A stretch of 64,000 nucleotides of DNA from Salinicoccus luteus DSM 17002 (GTDB taxonomy: Bacteria; Bacillota; Bacilli; Staphylococcales; Salinicoccaceae), in NCBI RefSeq assembly GCF_000712035.1, contig NZ_JONV01000007.1, positions 186,001-250,000 of the forward strand. Reading direction: 5' to 3'. Below the pieces are notes generated by a model. That model searched no databases and was not told the DNA's origin. It worked only from the letters and a program-made list of their open reading frames with translations. The stretch's first letter is position 1. Each line of letters starts with the position of its first letter. The position numbers and the translations under genes are program-made. Positions 8,316 to 16,939 of the stretch are shown here, one piece after another.

Positions 8316-8504
8316 TTATCCTTCTGTCGTTGTAGTTGCGCCAGTTATAGACTTAACGATACCTTCGAAAATGGCTGTGAATTCATCTGTAAGTACTGCA
8401 AAAGCGACTACGATTACGACAACAAGCATTCCCAGAATCAGACCGTATTCCGTCATGCCCTGTCCTTCTTCTTCCATTAACAAACCTCTAAAAAGTTCCA
8501 TCAT
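8316..8504 (-). CDS. flp: Flp-family major pilin precursor
   Basis: A 62-residue Flp/Fap pilin precursor. A short charged leader ends in glycine 14. The mature part starts QGMTEYGLILG, with Glu at +5 and Tyr at +6 as in Flp pilins, then one long hydrophobic helix and a Thr-rich tail (TGATTTTEG). Processing after Gly14 would leave 48 residues. The start is one of two tandem ATGs (8504/8501) behind GGGGGAA; upstream in-frame codons overlap DUF192 and lack a site. This is the structural subunit of the pilus. Confidence 0.9.
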   Translation of the reverse strand: MMELFRGLLMEEEGQGMTEYGLILGMLVVVIVVAFAVLTDEFTAIFEGIVKSITGATTTTEG

Positions 8505-8541
8505 GTTCAATTCCCCCATATATATAATGATTAGCGTAAAG

Positions 8542-8895
8542 CTATATTGCCTGGTTTTTTTCAGCAAATGCCACAGTGTCACCAGTGGAGAGATCACCGA
8601 GTGCGCCTGCGGGAAGTTCGATGACGGATCGGGCTCTTTTGAACCTTCCGCCGACCTTCCCGGGTGCAAGATGTTTTTCAATACCGACGACCACGTTCTG
8701 TTCATTGATGTAGATGACATCGATGCTGAACTTCATGAAGAAGGTGTGGATTGAACTGCAAGGGTGGAGATGAAGGGCCGCGTCATGAGGCATGTCATGT
8801 CTGAACATCAGTCCTTTGAATCTGGACCAGAAGCTGTGTGCCTTGATGAGGTCTTGTGCAATGACTGTTCCCCTTGTACTGTTGATCAGTTTCAT
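8542..8895 (-). CDS. DUF192 family protein
   Basis: A 117-residue protein of the DUF192 family, recognisable by FKGLMFR near residue 28, the HTFFMKFSIDVIYIN core strand and the closing LPAGAL...GDTV segment. The function of the family is not firmly known; many members are exported, though none of the usual signal peptide is seen here. The ATG at 8895 follows a strong GGGAGGAAG. It lies 37 bp ahead of the pilin gene on the same strand with no terminator between, so it is probably the first gene of the pilus operon. Confidence 0.85.
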   Translation of the reverse strand: MKLINSTRGTVIAQDLIKAHSFWSRFKGLMFRHDMPHDAALHLHPCSSIHTFFMKFSIDVIYINEQNVVVGIEKHLAPGKVGGRFKRARSVIELPAGALGDLSTGDTVAFAEKNQAI

Positions 8896-9071
8896 CTGTG
8901 TCTTCCTCCCTGTGTGCCTGTGGCTTGCTGTGTGATTACAACCCAAATTATGCACCTGAATGCAATTTACATCTATCCCCCATCACTCCCATTATTCGGA
9001 TGGGCTGCCAATGGGAGCATCCTCTTATGTCACTAGGAGTCCCGTCCTATTGCATTTATTGAAAAGGGCAT

Positions 9072-9105
9072 AAAAAAATGGAGAATGATTGCTCATTCTC
9101 CATTT
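9072..9105 (-). terminator. Terminator of the small winged-helix gene
   Basis: A perfect 13-bp stem (AAATGGAGAATGA with TCATTCTCCATTT, TTGC loop) is followed by a T-tract on the minus strand, directly downstream of the gene at 9125-9367. It separates that gene from the pilus operon. Confidence 0.85.
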
Positions 9106-9124
9106 CCTCCCCTCACTTATGCGA

Positions 9125-9367
9125 TTATGGATCCATTTCAAACTCAGAAGCGGTTTCCGGTTCCTGATAGCGGTAGAGCGTCTTTCCTGCCTTCTGGAAC
9201 TGCTCGATGATGCCCTGCTTCATCAACAGCTCCAGAACCGGTTCCAAATCCTCTTCATTCCTATCCAGGTTTTCCGAGAGATCTTCAAGTGAGTGGGCTG
9301 ACTGCGGGTTGGATTGAAATAGCATTATGCATTCCATCTTTAAAGACGGAATCCTTCTAGTGTTCAT
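9125..9367 (-). CDS. Small putative winged-helix protein
   Basis: An 80-residue protein that I cannot assign to a named family. Residues 12-68 look like a compact winged helix: a helix with CIMLFQ, a helix-turn-helix-like SLEDLSENLDRNEEDLEPVLELLMKQGI, then a short wing (GKTLYRYQE). It is preceded by a strong GGAGGGG site and ended by its own terminator, which supports real expression. Lying between the pilus operon and a LuxR-type regulator, it could be a local transcription factor, but nothing in the sequence shows its target. Confidence 0.6.
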   Translation of the reverse strand: MNTRRIPSLKMECIMLFQSNPQSAHSLEDLSENLDRNEEDLEPVLELLMKQGIIEQFQKAGKTLYRYQEPETASEFEMDP

Positions 9368-9492
9368 CCCTTCCCCTCCTCGCCTGACACGGCATCCATA
9401 AGCCCGACCTGATGCCGATCACCTTTTTACAGCAAATATGAATCTTAGCTACTATCCAATCATACCCCTATCCCACAATATGGTATATCCGC

Positions 9493-9562
9493 TTCTGGTC
9501 TCATTTATTCCAGAATTTGTATAGGGGACAGGAAAATGATGGATGGCACCATTCTCCTATAC
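9493..9562. repeat. Nested inverted repeats between the LuxR-type gene and the winged-helix gene
   Basis: TTCTGG (9493-9498) pairs with CCAGAA (9510-9515), and GTATAGG (9519-9525) pairs with CCTATAC (9556-9562). The second could form a hairpin just downstream of the regulator gene that ends at 9572, but no clear T-tract follows. It may be a weak terminator or an operator for the small gene. Confidence 0.4.
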
Positions 9563-9571
9563 CCCCTCCGG

Positions 9572-11656
9572 CTAGTGTTTATGGAGATATCTGTAAACTT
9601 TTGAAATGGCACTTACCCTGTCCGAGACATCCAGCTTATGGAATATCTTTGTAATATGGTTCTTTACGGTGTGGGCACTGATATAGAGGATTTCGGCAAT
9701 GTCCTGGTTGTTCTTGCCTTCTGCCAGAAGTGTGAGCACTTCCTGCTCCCTCGGGGAAAGGTGGTCCATGCGCTTTACAGCGTCTGCGATTTCCTGTATA
9801 TCGTCCATTTTGGAACTGCCGCCCAGGTCGAATTCCACTTCGCTGACGTGTGTCGTCCTGACGAGCGACAGGAAAGTATCCAATGCCGCTTCATCGATCC
9901 GGGGGAGATTTTCGGCATCTTCCAATCTATCCGATTTGGAGTAGGCGATGCATAGGGCATATATATATCCGGCAATATCCGTTCTGTCCGTACGTGGGAT
10001 ATCATGGTGCTGGAGTATGGCATTGCCGGTCTCCATTACTGACGCTGCATCATTTTCAGGGAACATCCTGCGTATAAAATCAGATGAATAGTGGGAAAGC
10101 TGGCATGCCCTGACGACAGCACGGGCAGACGCTTCCGGAAATTCGAGGCGTGCTGTGATGACGGCGGCGAGTTCGGCCGCTTCCTTCGACCGGACATATG
10201 CCGCTTCGTCCATTTCCTGGACGGCCAGGTGCAGCGCTTCAGACTTCTCCTCCTCAACATGTGTTTCCCTGTGTCCAGCGAGCTGGAGGGAGACGCCGCC
10301 GATGATGGAGAGGGTCTGGAGGAATGCAATGTGCTCCTGCAAGTCGAGTTCTGATGTACCATCGATGCCGACCGAAAGGATTCCCTGCATTTCATTGCCG
10401 TATGCCAGCGGGCATTCTATCGCCTGCTGTCCATTCGGCAGGGTGACGACATAAGGTTCGCCGTCTGTATCTTCAGGCAGCCGCGAGAGCTGCCGGGTCC
10501 GTTCCATCATCGTCCGGACATACTGGCTCACTTCTCCTTCGTAGCTTCCCCGGGTGACGAGCTTCCCCTTCCCACTCTTGTTGTCCTTGATGAGGACGAG
10601 CGAAAAGGGCCCTTCGACGAGGTTGATGCTGATGTCGAGCAGAATCAGTATCATGCGCCTCGGATCCGGAGTGGAGGCCATCAGCCGGCATATCTCCACA
10701 AGCGAAGTCAGACGGGACAGCTGCTGCGAGTTCTCTTCCCGCAACCCTTCCACAAGCAGGCTCGATTCGGTGAGTATGGAGGTCATCTGCATGAGCGTCT
10801 TTGTTGAAGCACTCGCACGCTTCTTCGAGAAGCTGCCTCCGAACAGCACAGCAACCGAACCGTCATGCGCCTGTGCCGTATCCGTAAACAGAAGCTGTGG
10901 GCGTTCCGGCAGGGAGGCGAATATCCTTGACCGCCTGTCCTGACCGATATCCTCCCAGTATCCCGGCACTTCCGTCAGCGCAGTCCTTCCGAGGAATCCC
11001 TCCCCGACGATGAACTGCTTCCCTCTGAGTGCCCCGGCTTCCCTGCCGATGATTCGGGTCACTGTATAGGTGTCCTCCCCGGTCTGTTCGGCGATTCCCA
11101 GGAACTCGATTTCTCCCCCGTCCTCGGTCACTTGGGAGAACAGTTCGGCACTTGCCGCCTCGTGCTGCTGCACGGATTTTCTGAGCCTGTCGAGATGGAG
11201 GCCGGATAACGGGGTGACATCGGTCTGCTGGAGGCATAATCCAGTCACTTCAGCGATTCTGCCTGCAAGCTGGAGCCACTCGCTTCTATTGTTCTCATAC
11301 AGGATGGGTGCCGCGCCTTGCATCTCAGTCTGCATATCGACATCCCTGTCCTGGTCCACCAGGACGCCTGCCCATAGATAATGGGATGTCCCCTCACCAT
11401 TTATGACAGGGGCGGCCATGATATGGACGCCCGAGGCTACTTCATATATGAGCGGGCGGCTGATGCGCCCATCATTCTTGAGTATATGCTTCATTTCATT
11501 CAATAGTCCTTCTTCCAGCATTGTGCCGCACAGTCCATTGCCGCCTTCGACCGAAGTGAGCACCTCCCCTTCCCTGTCGGTGAGGAAAAATGTCAATCCA
11601 TACTGTGAAGCGAATGTCTGCTGGACCTTTTCCAACAATTCGATTGCTGAAGCCAT
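9572..11656 (-). CDS. PocR/GAF sensory LuxR-family transcriptional regulator
   Basis: A 694-residue multidomain regulator. Residues 1 to about 165 resemble a PocR-type sensory domain (MASAIELLEKVQQTFASQYGL...). A GAF-like region follows (about 180-300), then a second GAF-like region (about 310-460), then an all-helical segment. A C-terminal LuxR helix-turn-helix closes it at about 630-694 (LSPREQEVLTLLAEGKNNQD...SAHTVKNHI). It has no receiver domain or kinase, so it would sense a ligand directly. The ATG at 11656 is preferred over 11665 because GGAG is correctly spaced only for the former. Its nearness to the pilus genes makes them a possible target; this is inference only. Confidence 0.8.
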   Translation of the reverse strand: MASAIELLEKVQQTFASQYGLTFFLTDREGEVLTSVEGGNGLCGTMLEEGLLNEMKHILKNDGRISRPLIYEVASGVHIMAAPVINGEGTSHYLWAGVLVDQDRDVDMQTEMQGAAPILYENNRSEWLQLAGRIAEVTGLCLQQTDVTPLSGLHLDRLRKSVQQHEAASAELFSQVTEDGGEIEFLGIAEQTGEDTYTVTRIIGREAGALRGKQFIVGEGFLGRTALTEVPGYWEDIGQDRRSRIFASLPERPQLLFTDTAQAHDGSVAVLFGGSFSKKRASASTKTLMQMTSILTESSLLVEGLREENSQQLSRLTSLVEICRLMASTPDPRRMILILLDISINLVEGPFSLVLIKDNKSGKGKLVTRGSYEGEVSQYVRTMMERTRQLSRLPEDTDGEPYVVTLPNGQQAIECPLAYGNEMQGILSVGIDGTSELDLQEHIAFLQTLSIIGGVSLQLAGHRETHVEEEKSEALHLAVQEMDEAAYVRSKEAAELAAVITARLEFPEASARAVVRACQLSHYSSDFIRRMFPENDAASVMETGNAILQHHDIPRTDRTDIAGYIYALCIAYSKSDRLEDAENLPRIDEAALDTFLSLVRTTHVSEVEFDLGGSSKMDDIQEIADAVKRMDHLSPREQEVLTLLAEGKNNQDIAEILYISAHTVKNHITKIFHKLDVSDRVSAISKVYRYLHKH

Positions 11657-11713
11657 CTTTACCATCTCCAGTGCAGTTTATCTTGGGTTGTACCAGTATG
11701 GCGAAACGTACAT

Positions 11714-11732
11714 AAGGGTTTACTTAACCCTT
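11714..11732. repeat. Perfect inverted repeat upstream of the LuxR-type regulator
   Basis: AAGGGTT - 5 nt - AACCCTT lies about 60 bp upstream of the regulator start in its promoter region. The size and symmetry fit a dimeric regulator site, possibly autoregulatory. Confidence 0.4.
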
Positions 11733-11775
11733 TACCCATAGACACTAGAAACATGTAGAATAGATGGAAATGAAT

Positions 11776-12294
11776 TCAAATTGCGTCAAGGGCACGCACC
11801 AGTGCCTTACCGATTTCTTCGGAGGGGCTCCTGCTGTCGAACTCGAGTTTTTCACCATTGATGAAGACGGTCGGAACAACCGAGATTGAACGCTCCAGTG
11901 CCTCTTTCGTAATATCGAGGCTCAGGTTCATCGTACTCCGCTGTTCCTGACAGCCATACTCCTGCTCCATCATCTGTTCTATTTCGCCGCTGTCGAGATG
12001 TGCCCATTCCCTCTGTGTGAGGAACAGGGACTTCATGATTTCATACGCTTCATTCGGCTGGTTGTAGTCTATGAAAAGGTTCGCTATCGTTCCGTGAAGC
12101 AGCCGCACCTTCGGTTTGTCATAATGCTTGATGGTATACTTCACTTCCCCCGCCTCAACACGCGGCATCACAGCTTCATGCGCGGCCAGGAAAAAGTTCA
12201 CGCAGTACGGGCAGGCGGTATTCAGGAACACTTCAACATGCTTTTTCGCCCCATCCCGGCCAAAGCTCAAAGGTGGTGCATATTCCATACTCAT
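11776..12294 (-). CDS. DsbA-family thioredoxin-fold oxidoreductase
   Basis: A 172-residue thioredoxin-fold protein with an inserted helical domain. The active site is CPYC (Cys28-Cys31, in NTACPYCVNFF), and a cis-proline segment VVPTVFING lies near residue 147, as in DsbA/FrnE-like proteins. No signal peptide or membrane anchor is seen, so it is probably cytosolic and acts as a thiol-disulfide reductase or isomerase. The ATG at 12294 follows GGAGGGG with good spacing. It is transcribed alone, away from the riboswitch that follows. Confidence 0.82.
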   Translation of the reverse strand: MSMEYAPPLSFGRDGAKKHVEVFLNTACPYCVNFFLAAHEAVMPRVEAGEVKYTIKHYDKPKVRLLHGTIANLFIDYNQPNEAYEIMKSLFLTQREWAHLDSGEIEQMMEQEYGCQEQRSTMNLSLDITKEALERSISVVPTVFINGEKLEFDSRSPSEEIGKALVRALDAI

Positions 12295-12409
12295 GGTCTT
12301 CCCCTCCAATATTTCACTTTTGTCATTTCAAGTATAGATTAACCCGCAATGGTTGTGAAGATTCAATCATGTTGTGCTTTGAATTATTCAAATAAAGCGC
12401 ACAATCCTA

Positions 12410-12438
12410 TTGACAGTGCCGGAAAAAGGCGATAAAGT
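12410..12438 (+). promoter_or_regulatory. Sigma-A promoter of the first SAM riboswitch transcript
   Basis: TTGACA (12410-12415), a 17-bp spacer and TAAAGT (12433-12438) lie about 25 bp upstream of the aptamer. Confidence 0.75.
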
Positions 12439-12462
12439 TTGTCTTAAATTAAATTGAGATGA

Positions 12463-12562
12463 TTCTTATCCAGAGAGGTGGAGGGACTGGCCCTTTGAAG
12501 CCTCGGCAGCAGCCCGTGCGGGCCTGTGCCAATTCCAGAAGCGTAATGCTTGAAGATAAGAA
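12463..12562 (+). ncRNA. SAM-I (S-box) riboswitch aptamer
   Basis: The S-box core is clear. P1 pairs TTCTTATC (12463-12470) with GATAAGAA (12555-12562). Within it lie the conserved AGAGAGGTGGAGGGACTGGC and GAAGCCTCGGCAGC blocks and the closing CCAATTCCAGAAGC. SAM binding should stabilise P1 and release the terminator at 12576-12605, shutting off the downstream transporter when SAM is plentiful. Confidence 0.96.
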
Positions 12563-12575
12563 GAGATGAATTTCT

Positions 12576-12605
12576 GCCCTCTTCTTCCATGAAGTGGGCT
12601 TTTTT
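12576..12605 (+). terminator. Riboswitch-controlled intrinsic terminator
   Basis: GCCCTCTTC pairs with GAAGTGGGC (one mismatch), followed by six T. The 5' arm of the stem can instead pair with the AAGAAGAG stretch next to P1, giving the expected antiterminator switch. Confidence 0.88.
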
Positions 12606-12646
12606 GTTTCTCAGATCATCAATCAAACCATTGGAGGCTTTTCATC

Positions 12647-13939
12647 ATGAAGGATAATACACGGGGCAATCCACTCGCACTGCTCCCCCTGCTCATTTTT
12701 GTTGCGCTGTTCATCGGTACCGGCATCATCACCCGGGACTTCCAGGCGATGCCGATTACTGTGGCGGTCATCATCGCCATCGTTGCAGCAATGTTCATAA
12801 AACCGAAAGACCGGCTGAATGAAAAGATCGGCATCCTGACCCGAGGTGCCGGCCGGGAGAACATCATGCTGATGGTGCTCATCTTCCTGCTCGCCGGTGC
12901 ATTTTCACAGGTTGCCGAGAACATGGGTGCTGTGGAATCCACAGTCAACCTCGGCCTGTCACTCCTCCCGAGCAGCCTGTTGCTGATTGGGCTGTTCATC
13001 ATCTGCTGCTTCATCTCCATTTCAATGGGGACATCAACAGGCACGGTTGTGGCACTTGCCCCCATCGCCATCGGCATCGCTGGACAGACAGACCTTTCAT
13101 TGGCGCTGGCACTTGCCACGGTCATCGGCGGTGCCATGTTCGGGGACAACCTGTCGGTCATTTCCGATACGACGATCGTTTCCACACAGTCGCAGGAAGT
13201 CAAAATGGCCGACAAATTCAAGACGAACTTCTTCATTGTACTGCCGGGTGCAATCGCGACGATCATCATACTCTGGTTCATTTCCTCCGGACAGACGACG
13301 ACACCGGCGACGGATCTCGACTACAATCTGTTTAAAGTGCTGCCCTATCTCGCCGTCCTGGTGATCGCCCTGCTCGGCGTCAACGTACTGATCGTGCTTT
13401 CCGGGGGCATCGTGTTTGCCGGACTGGTCGGTGTGCTTGATGGTTCCTATACATTCACATCATTCGTCGCCGCGGCCGGAGAAGGTATCGGCAATATGCA
13501 GAACATCGCCATCATCGCCATTCTGATCGGCGGACTCATCGCGCTCATCCAGCATTACGGCGGCATCGACTACCTGCTCCATTTCATCACGAGCAGGATC
13601 CGCTCCAGGAAGGGCGCAGAATTCGGCATCGCCGCACTCGTCAGTGCCACAGACCTCAGCACCGCCAACAATACGATTTCCATCATCATCACCGGGCCAC
13701 TGGCCAGGAACATCGCCGACGAATATGGTGTGGACAGAAGGAAATCGGCGAGTGTGCTCGACATCTTCGCCGCCGCCTTCCAGGGGCTCATCCCCTACGG
13801 GGGACAGATGCTCGCTGCTGCAGGCCTCGCCGCCATTTCACCCGTCGCCATGATTCCATATTCCATCTATCCCGCAATGCTCCTGATCTGCGGCATCATC
13901 GCGATACTCATCGGTTTCCCGAGGAGACTGAATGCGTAA
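12647..13939 (+). CDS. NhaC-type transporter under SAM riboswitch (probable methionine-related uptake, MetT-like)
   Basis: A 430-residue membrane protein of the Na+/H+ antiporter NhaC superfamily with about 11-12 membrane segments. Motifs include SMGTSTGTVVALAPIA and the duplicated MFGDNLSVISDTT / SATDLSTANNTISI segments lining the transport path. It is the only gene after the SAM-I riboswitch, with its own TTGGAGG site. S-box-controlled NhaC-like proteins have been predicted to be methionine transporters (MetT), and that fits better than a pH-homeostasis antiporter here. S-adenosylmethionine or a methionine precursor are alternatives. Confidence 0.8.
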   Translation: MKDNTRGNPLALLPLLIFVALFIGTGIITRDFQAMPITVAVIIAIVAAMFIKPKDRLNEKIGILTRGAGRENIMLMVLIFLLAGAFSQVAENMGAVESTVNLGLSLLPSSLLLIGLFIICCFISISMGTSTGTVVALAPIAIGIAGQTDLSLALALATVIGGAMFGDNLSVISDTTIVSTQSQEVKMADKFKTNFFIVLPGAIATIIILWFISSGQTTTPATDLDYNLFKVLPYLAVLVIALLGVNVLIVLSGGIVFAGLVGVLDGSYTFTSFVAAAGEGIGNMQNIAIIAILIGGLIALIQHYGGIDYLLHFITSRIRSRKGAEFGIAALVSATDLSTANNTISIIITGPLARNIADEYGVDRRKSASVLDIFAAAFQGLIPYGGQMLAAAGLAAISPVAMIPYSIYPAMLLICGIIAILIGFPRRLNA

Positions 13940-14006
13940 CGGGATGAACAAGCAACTTCGGACAACTGAAACGACAGCAAGTTGGACGAAAAACACTCCT
14001 CTACCT

Positions 14007-14042
14007 AAAATGACCTGATCCTTAGAGGATCAGGTCATTTTT
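14007..14042. terminator. Bidirectional terminator
   Basis: AAAATGACCTGATCC pairs with GGATCAGGTCATTTT (loop TTAGA), flanked by A and T runs. It ends the transporter on plus and the M20 gene on minus. Confidence 0.9.
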
Positions 14043-14056
14043 CGTCTGCTCCAGGA

Positions 14057-15229
14057 CTATTCAGGCTGTGTCATCTCAAGCGCAGTATGGACCATCATCT
14101 TCACGCCGTCGATGAAGCTGTCTTCATCGATGCCGAACTTCGGATGGTGGTGTGGATATTCCATATCCTTCTCCTTGCTGCCAGCACCAATCCAGGCATA
14201 GGTTGCCGGGATGATGCGGGAGAAGGCGGCGAAATCCTCCCCGCCCATAGCGAGCGGATACTCGAAGACCTTGTCTCCAAACTCCTCTGTCGCCATCCTT
14301 CTGACCCTGTCCGTTGCAGCATCCTCATTCACCACAGCGGAATAGCCGTAGTTGAATGAAAAATCATAGGTCGCACCGTACATGTCGCAGACACCTTTGA
14401 CCGCTTTTTCCATACGCTCCCTGACCATCTCCCTCGTCTCATCATTGATGGTGCGCACGCTGCCTTCGAGCACCGCACTGTCCGGGATGATGTTCTTCGC
14501 ACTGCCGGCATGGAATTTCGTCGTCGAGATGACGGCGGAATCGAGCGGCGATGCAATCCGTGAAATGATCGTCTGGAACTGGTTCAGGACCTGGCCGCCG
14601 ATGACAATCGGGTCGATCGAGTTCTCGGGCTGGGAAGCATGCCCGCCCCGCCCCTGGATCTTCAGGTCGAATGTGTCGGAATTCGATGTGATCGGGCCGT
14701 TCGTGATGCCGATCTTTCCTGTCGGTATCGGTGTGAACAGATGCTGGCCGTAGATGAAGTCGAGGTCATCGAAAAGTCCGGTTGCCACCATCTCCTGGGC
14801 ACCGCCCGGCGGCTCCTCCTCGGCATGCTGGAAGATCAGGTAGACTTCACCATGGAGGGCGTCGATATTCTGCACGAGCACTTTGGCTGCCCCGAGCAGG
14901 ATGGCGGCATGTCCGTCATGCCCGCAGGCATGCATCGCACCATCGTTCGTGGAGATGAAATCGATATCCGTGCGTTCCTCCTGGATCGGGAGGGCATCGA
15001 TGTCTGCCCGGAGGCCGATTCTACGCCCCGGTTTCGTCCCTCTGATGATGCCGAGGACACTCGTTTTTGTCGGCTGGGAAATTTCAATACCCTCCATTTT
15101 CTCAAGTTCCGATTTTATATAGCCGCTTGTCCAGTGTTCCTGGAATGACACCTCCGGATGTCTGTGCATCGTGCGGCGCCATGTGACGACTTCTTCCATT
15201 ACATTTTCAATCTGTTGTTGCAGGTTCAT
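14057..15229 (-). CDS. M20-family amidohydrolase (N-acyl amino acid hydrolase type)
   Basis: A 390-residue M20D metallopeptidase/amidohydrolase. The metal ligands can be seen in CGHDGH (102-107), the catalytic EEE at 137-139, the lid-domain motif GRGGHASQPENSIDP and the C-terminal GGEDFAAF. Such enzymes release amino acids from N-acyl, N-acetyl or p-aminobenzoyl conjugates in the cytoplasm. It follows an AbgT transporter by 19 bp on the same strand. AbgT was first linked to p-aminobenzoyl-glutamate, so the pair may import and split that or another acylated amino acid. The flanking SAM riboswitches leave S-substituted N-acetylcysteines as an alternative. Confidence 0.88.
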   Translation of the reverse strand: MNLQQQIENVMEEVVTWRRTMHRHPEVSFQEHWTSGYIKSELEKMEGIEISQPTKTSVLGIIRGTKPGRRIGLRADIDALPIQEERTDIDFISTNDGAMHACGHDGHAAILLGAAKVLVQNIDALHGEVYLIFQHAEEEPPGGAQEMVATGLFDDLDFIYGQHLFTPIPTGKIGITNGPITSNSDTFDLKIQGRGGHASQPENSIDPIVIGGQVLNQFQTIISRIASPLDSAVISTTKFHAGSAKNIIPDSAVLEGSVRTINDETREMVRERMEKAVKGVCDMYGATYDFSFNYGYSAVVNEDAATDRVRRMATEEFGDKVFEYPLAMGGEDFAAFSRIIPATYAWIGAGSKEKDMEYPHHHPKFGIDEDSFIDGVKMMVHTALEMTQPE

Positions 15230-15248
15230 TTTCCATTCTCCTCAATTA

Positions 15249-16778
15249 TCAATATTCAGGCAGGTAGATCGGGCCGTCGATACCGAGCGGGATGCCGATC
15301 AGATACCATACGATGAGCAGTATCGTCCATGCAAAGAACAGGACGATCGAATACGGCAGCAGGGCCGACAGCAGTGTGCCGAGTCCCGCGTTCTTGTCAT
15401 AGCGCTGCGCAAACGCAAGCAGGAGCGGCAGGTATGGCAGCATCGGTGTGATCGGGTTCGTGAAGGAATCCCCGATGCGGTAGAGCATCTGCGTGAATGC
15501 CGGGTCATAGCCGAGCAACATGAACATCGGTACGAACACCGGTGCCAGGATGGCCCATTTTGCCGAGGCGCTGCCGATCAGCAGGTTGATGAGGCCGGCC
15601 AGCAGGATGAAGCCGATGATGAGCGGAATGCCGGAGGCGTTCACCGCCTCAAGCGCATTCGCCCCCTTGATGGCGATGATCGGCCCGAGGTTGCTCCAGC
15701 TGAAGTAGGCGAGCATCTGGGCGGCGAAGAATACGAGGACGACATAGCTGCCCATCGTACCCATCGCATCCCCGAGCATGCTGCCGAAGTCCTTCGTCGA
15801 ACGGATTGTGCCCGCCTTGAGCCCATAGACGAGGCCCGGGACGAAGAAGAAGATCGTCAATATGAATATGATCGAATTCATGAACGGGGAATCCTGGATG
15901 ATGGAGCCCGTTTCGGCATTACGGAATATCGCATTCTCAGGCAGGAGAAGCACCATGAAGACGATGAATGTCAGCAGTGCAGAGATGTTCGCCCACCTGA
16001 GCGCCACAATCTCCTTTTTCTCCAATGGTTCATGGTCGGCCGTCTCCAAACCTTCGTATGTACCAAGGCGCGGCACTGTAATCTTCTTCGTCACGAAATA
16101 GACGATGAAGAGCAGGAATACAGTCGCCACTGCCGTAAAGTAGTAGTTCATGAGCAGGCTGCCCGTATAGTCGGGGTCGATCAGCTGGGCCGCGGGCTCC
16201 GTGAACGCAAGCGCCAATGCTTCGGTCATCCCTGGGATGACGTTGGCTGCGAATGCACCGAGGGAAGCCGCGTACGCCATGACCAGGCCGACGAATGGGT
16301 GGTAGCCGAGTTTCATGACGACCATCGCCGCAATCGGCGGCAGGATGATCGGTGCTGCGTCACCCGCAACGTTGCCGACGATGCCGACCAGGATGATTGC
16401 AGGCAGGATGAGTTTCTGCGGGGATACTTCAATGGCACGTTTCATCGCCGTCTCGAAGTATCCCGATTTCTCGGCCATTCCGATACCGATCATGACGACC
16501 AGTACCATGCCGAGCGGTGGAAATTCACTGAAGTTCGTAATTGCTTCCGTAAAGATGCGGACGATTCCTTCTCCATTGAGCAGGTTCACCGCCTGGATCG
16601 TTTCACCATCGGCAGGGTTCACCGCTTCCCATTTGAGCATGCCGCCGACGAATGAGGCACCAAGAATCGTAAACATCAGTATGATGAATAATACAATCGG
16701 GTCGGGGAGCTTATTCCCCACCCTTTCGACGACATCGAGGAAACGGTTGAAGATTCCCCTCTTCTGATTGTTTTCCAT
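15249..16778 (-). CDS. AbgT-family transporter
   Basis: A 509-residue polytopic protein with about 11-13 membrane helices and AbgT signatures: the N-terminal RFLDVVERVGNKLPDP and the C-terminal SASAKWAILAPVFVPMFM and GDSFTNPITPMLPYLPL. AbgT proteins import p-aminobenzoyl-glutamate in E. coli, and some homologues export antimetabolites. Pairing with the M20 hydrolase downstream supports uptake of an acylated amino acid. The RBS GGAAGG lies ahead of the ATG. The 160-bp gap to the next gene holds divergent promoters; TTGTGC - 17 bp - AATAAT is the candidate for this operon. Confidence 0.9.
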   Translation of the reverse strand: MENNQKRGIFNRFLDVVERVGNKLPDPIVLFIILMFTILGASFVGGMLKWEAVNPADGETIQAVNLLNGEGIVRIFTEAITNFSEFPPLGMVLVVMIGIGMAEKSGYFETAMKRAIEVSPQKLILPAIILVGIVGNVAGDAAPIILPPIAAMVVMKLGYHPFVGLVMAYAASLGAFAANVIPGMTEALALAFTEPAAQLIDPDYTGSLLMNYYFTAVATVFLLFIVYFVTKKITVPRLGTYEGLETADHEPLEKKEIVALRWANISALLTFIVFMVLLLPENAIFRNAETGSIIQDSPFMNSIIFILTIFFFVPGLVYGLKAGTIRSTKDFGSMLGDAMGTMGSYVVLVFFAAQMLAYFSWSNLGPIIAIKGANALEAVNASGIPLIIGFILLAGLINLLIGSASAKWAILAPVFVPMFMLLGYDPAFTQMLYRIGDSFTNPITPMLPYLPLLLAFAQRYDKNAGLGTLLSALLPYSIVLFFAWTILLIVWYLIGIPLGIDGPIYLPEY

Positions 16779-16939
16779 ATGTATGTCCTTCCCTTTTTAA
16801 ATTTTCAAATAACAGTAACATTATTGCAGACCGCGGGATAAAGCACAAGAGGATTTTCAGGAGACCATAAATTTACTTATGGCAGCCGGCGTGCTACAGT
16901 TTTCCTAAAGATCTGCAAGTCCCGACAAGGAGTGGAGAC

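Noticed and set aside
15171-16655. Long open frame (nearly 500 codons) on the plus strand opposite the AbgT gene
   Set aside because: It is rich in Arg, His, Asp and Gln with no domain or RBS, the expected shadow of a GC-balanced membrane-protein gene.
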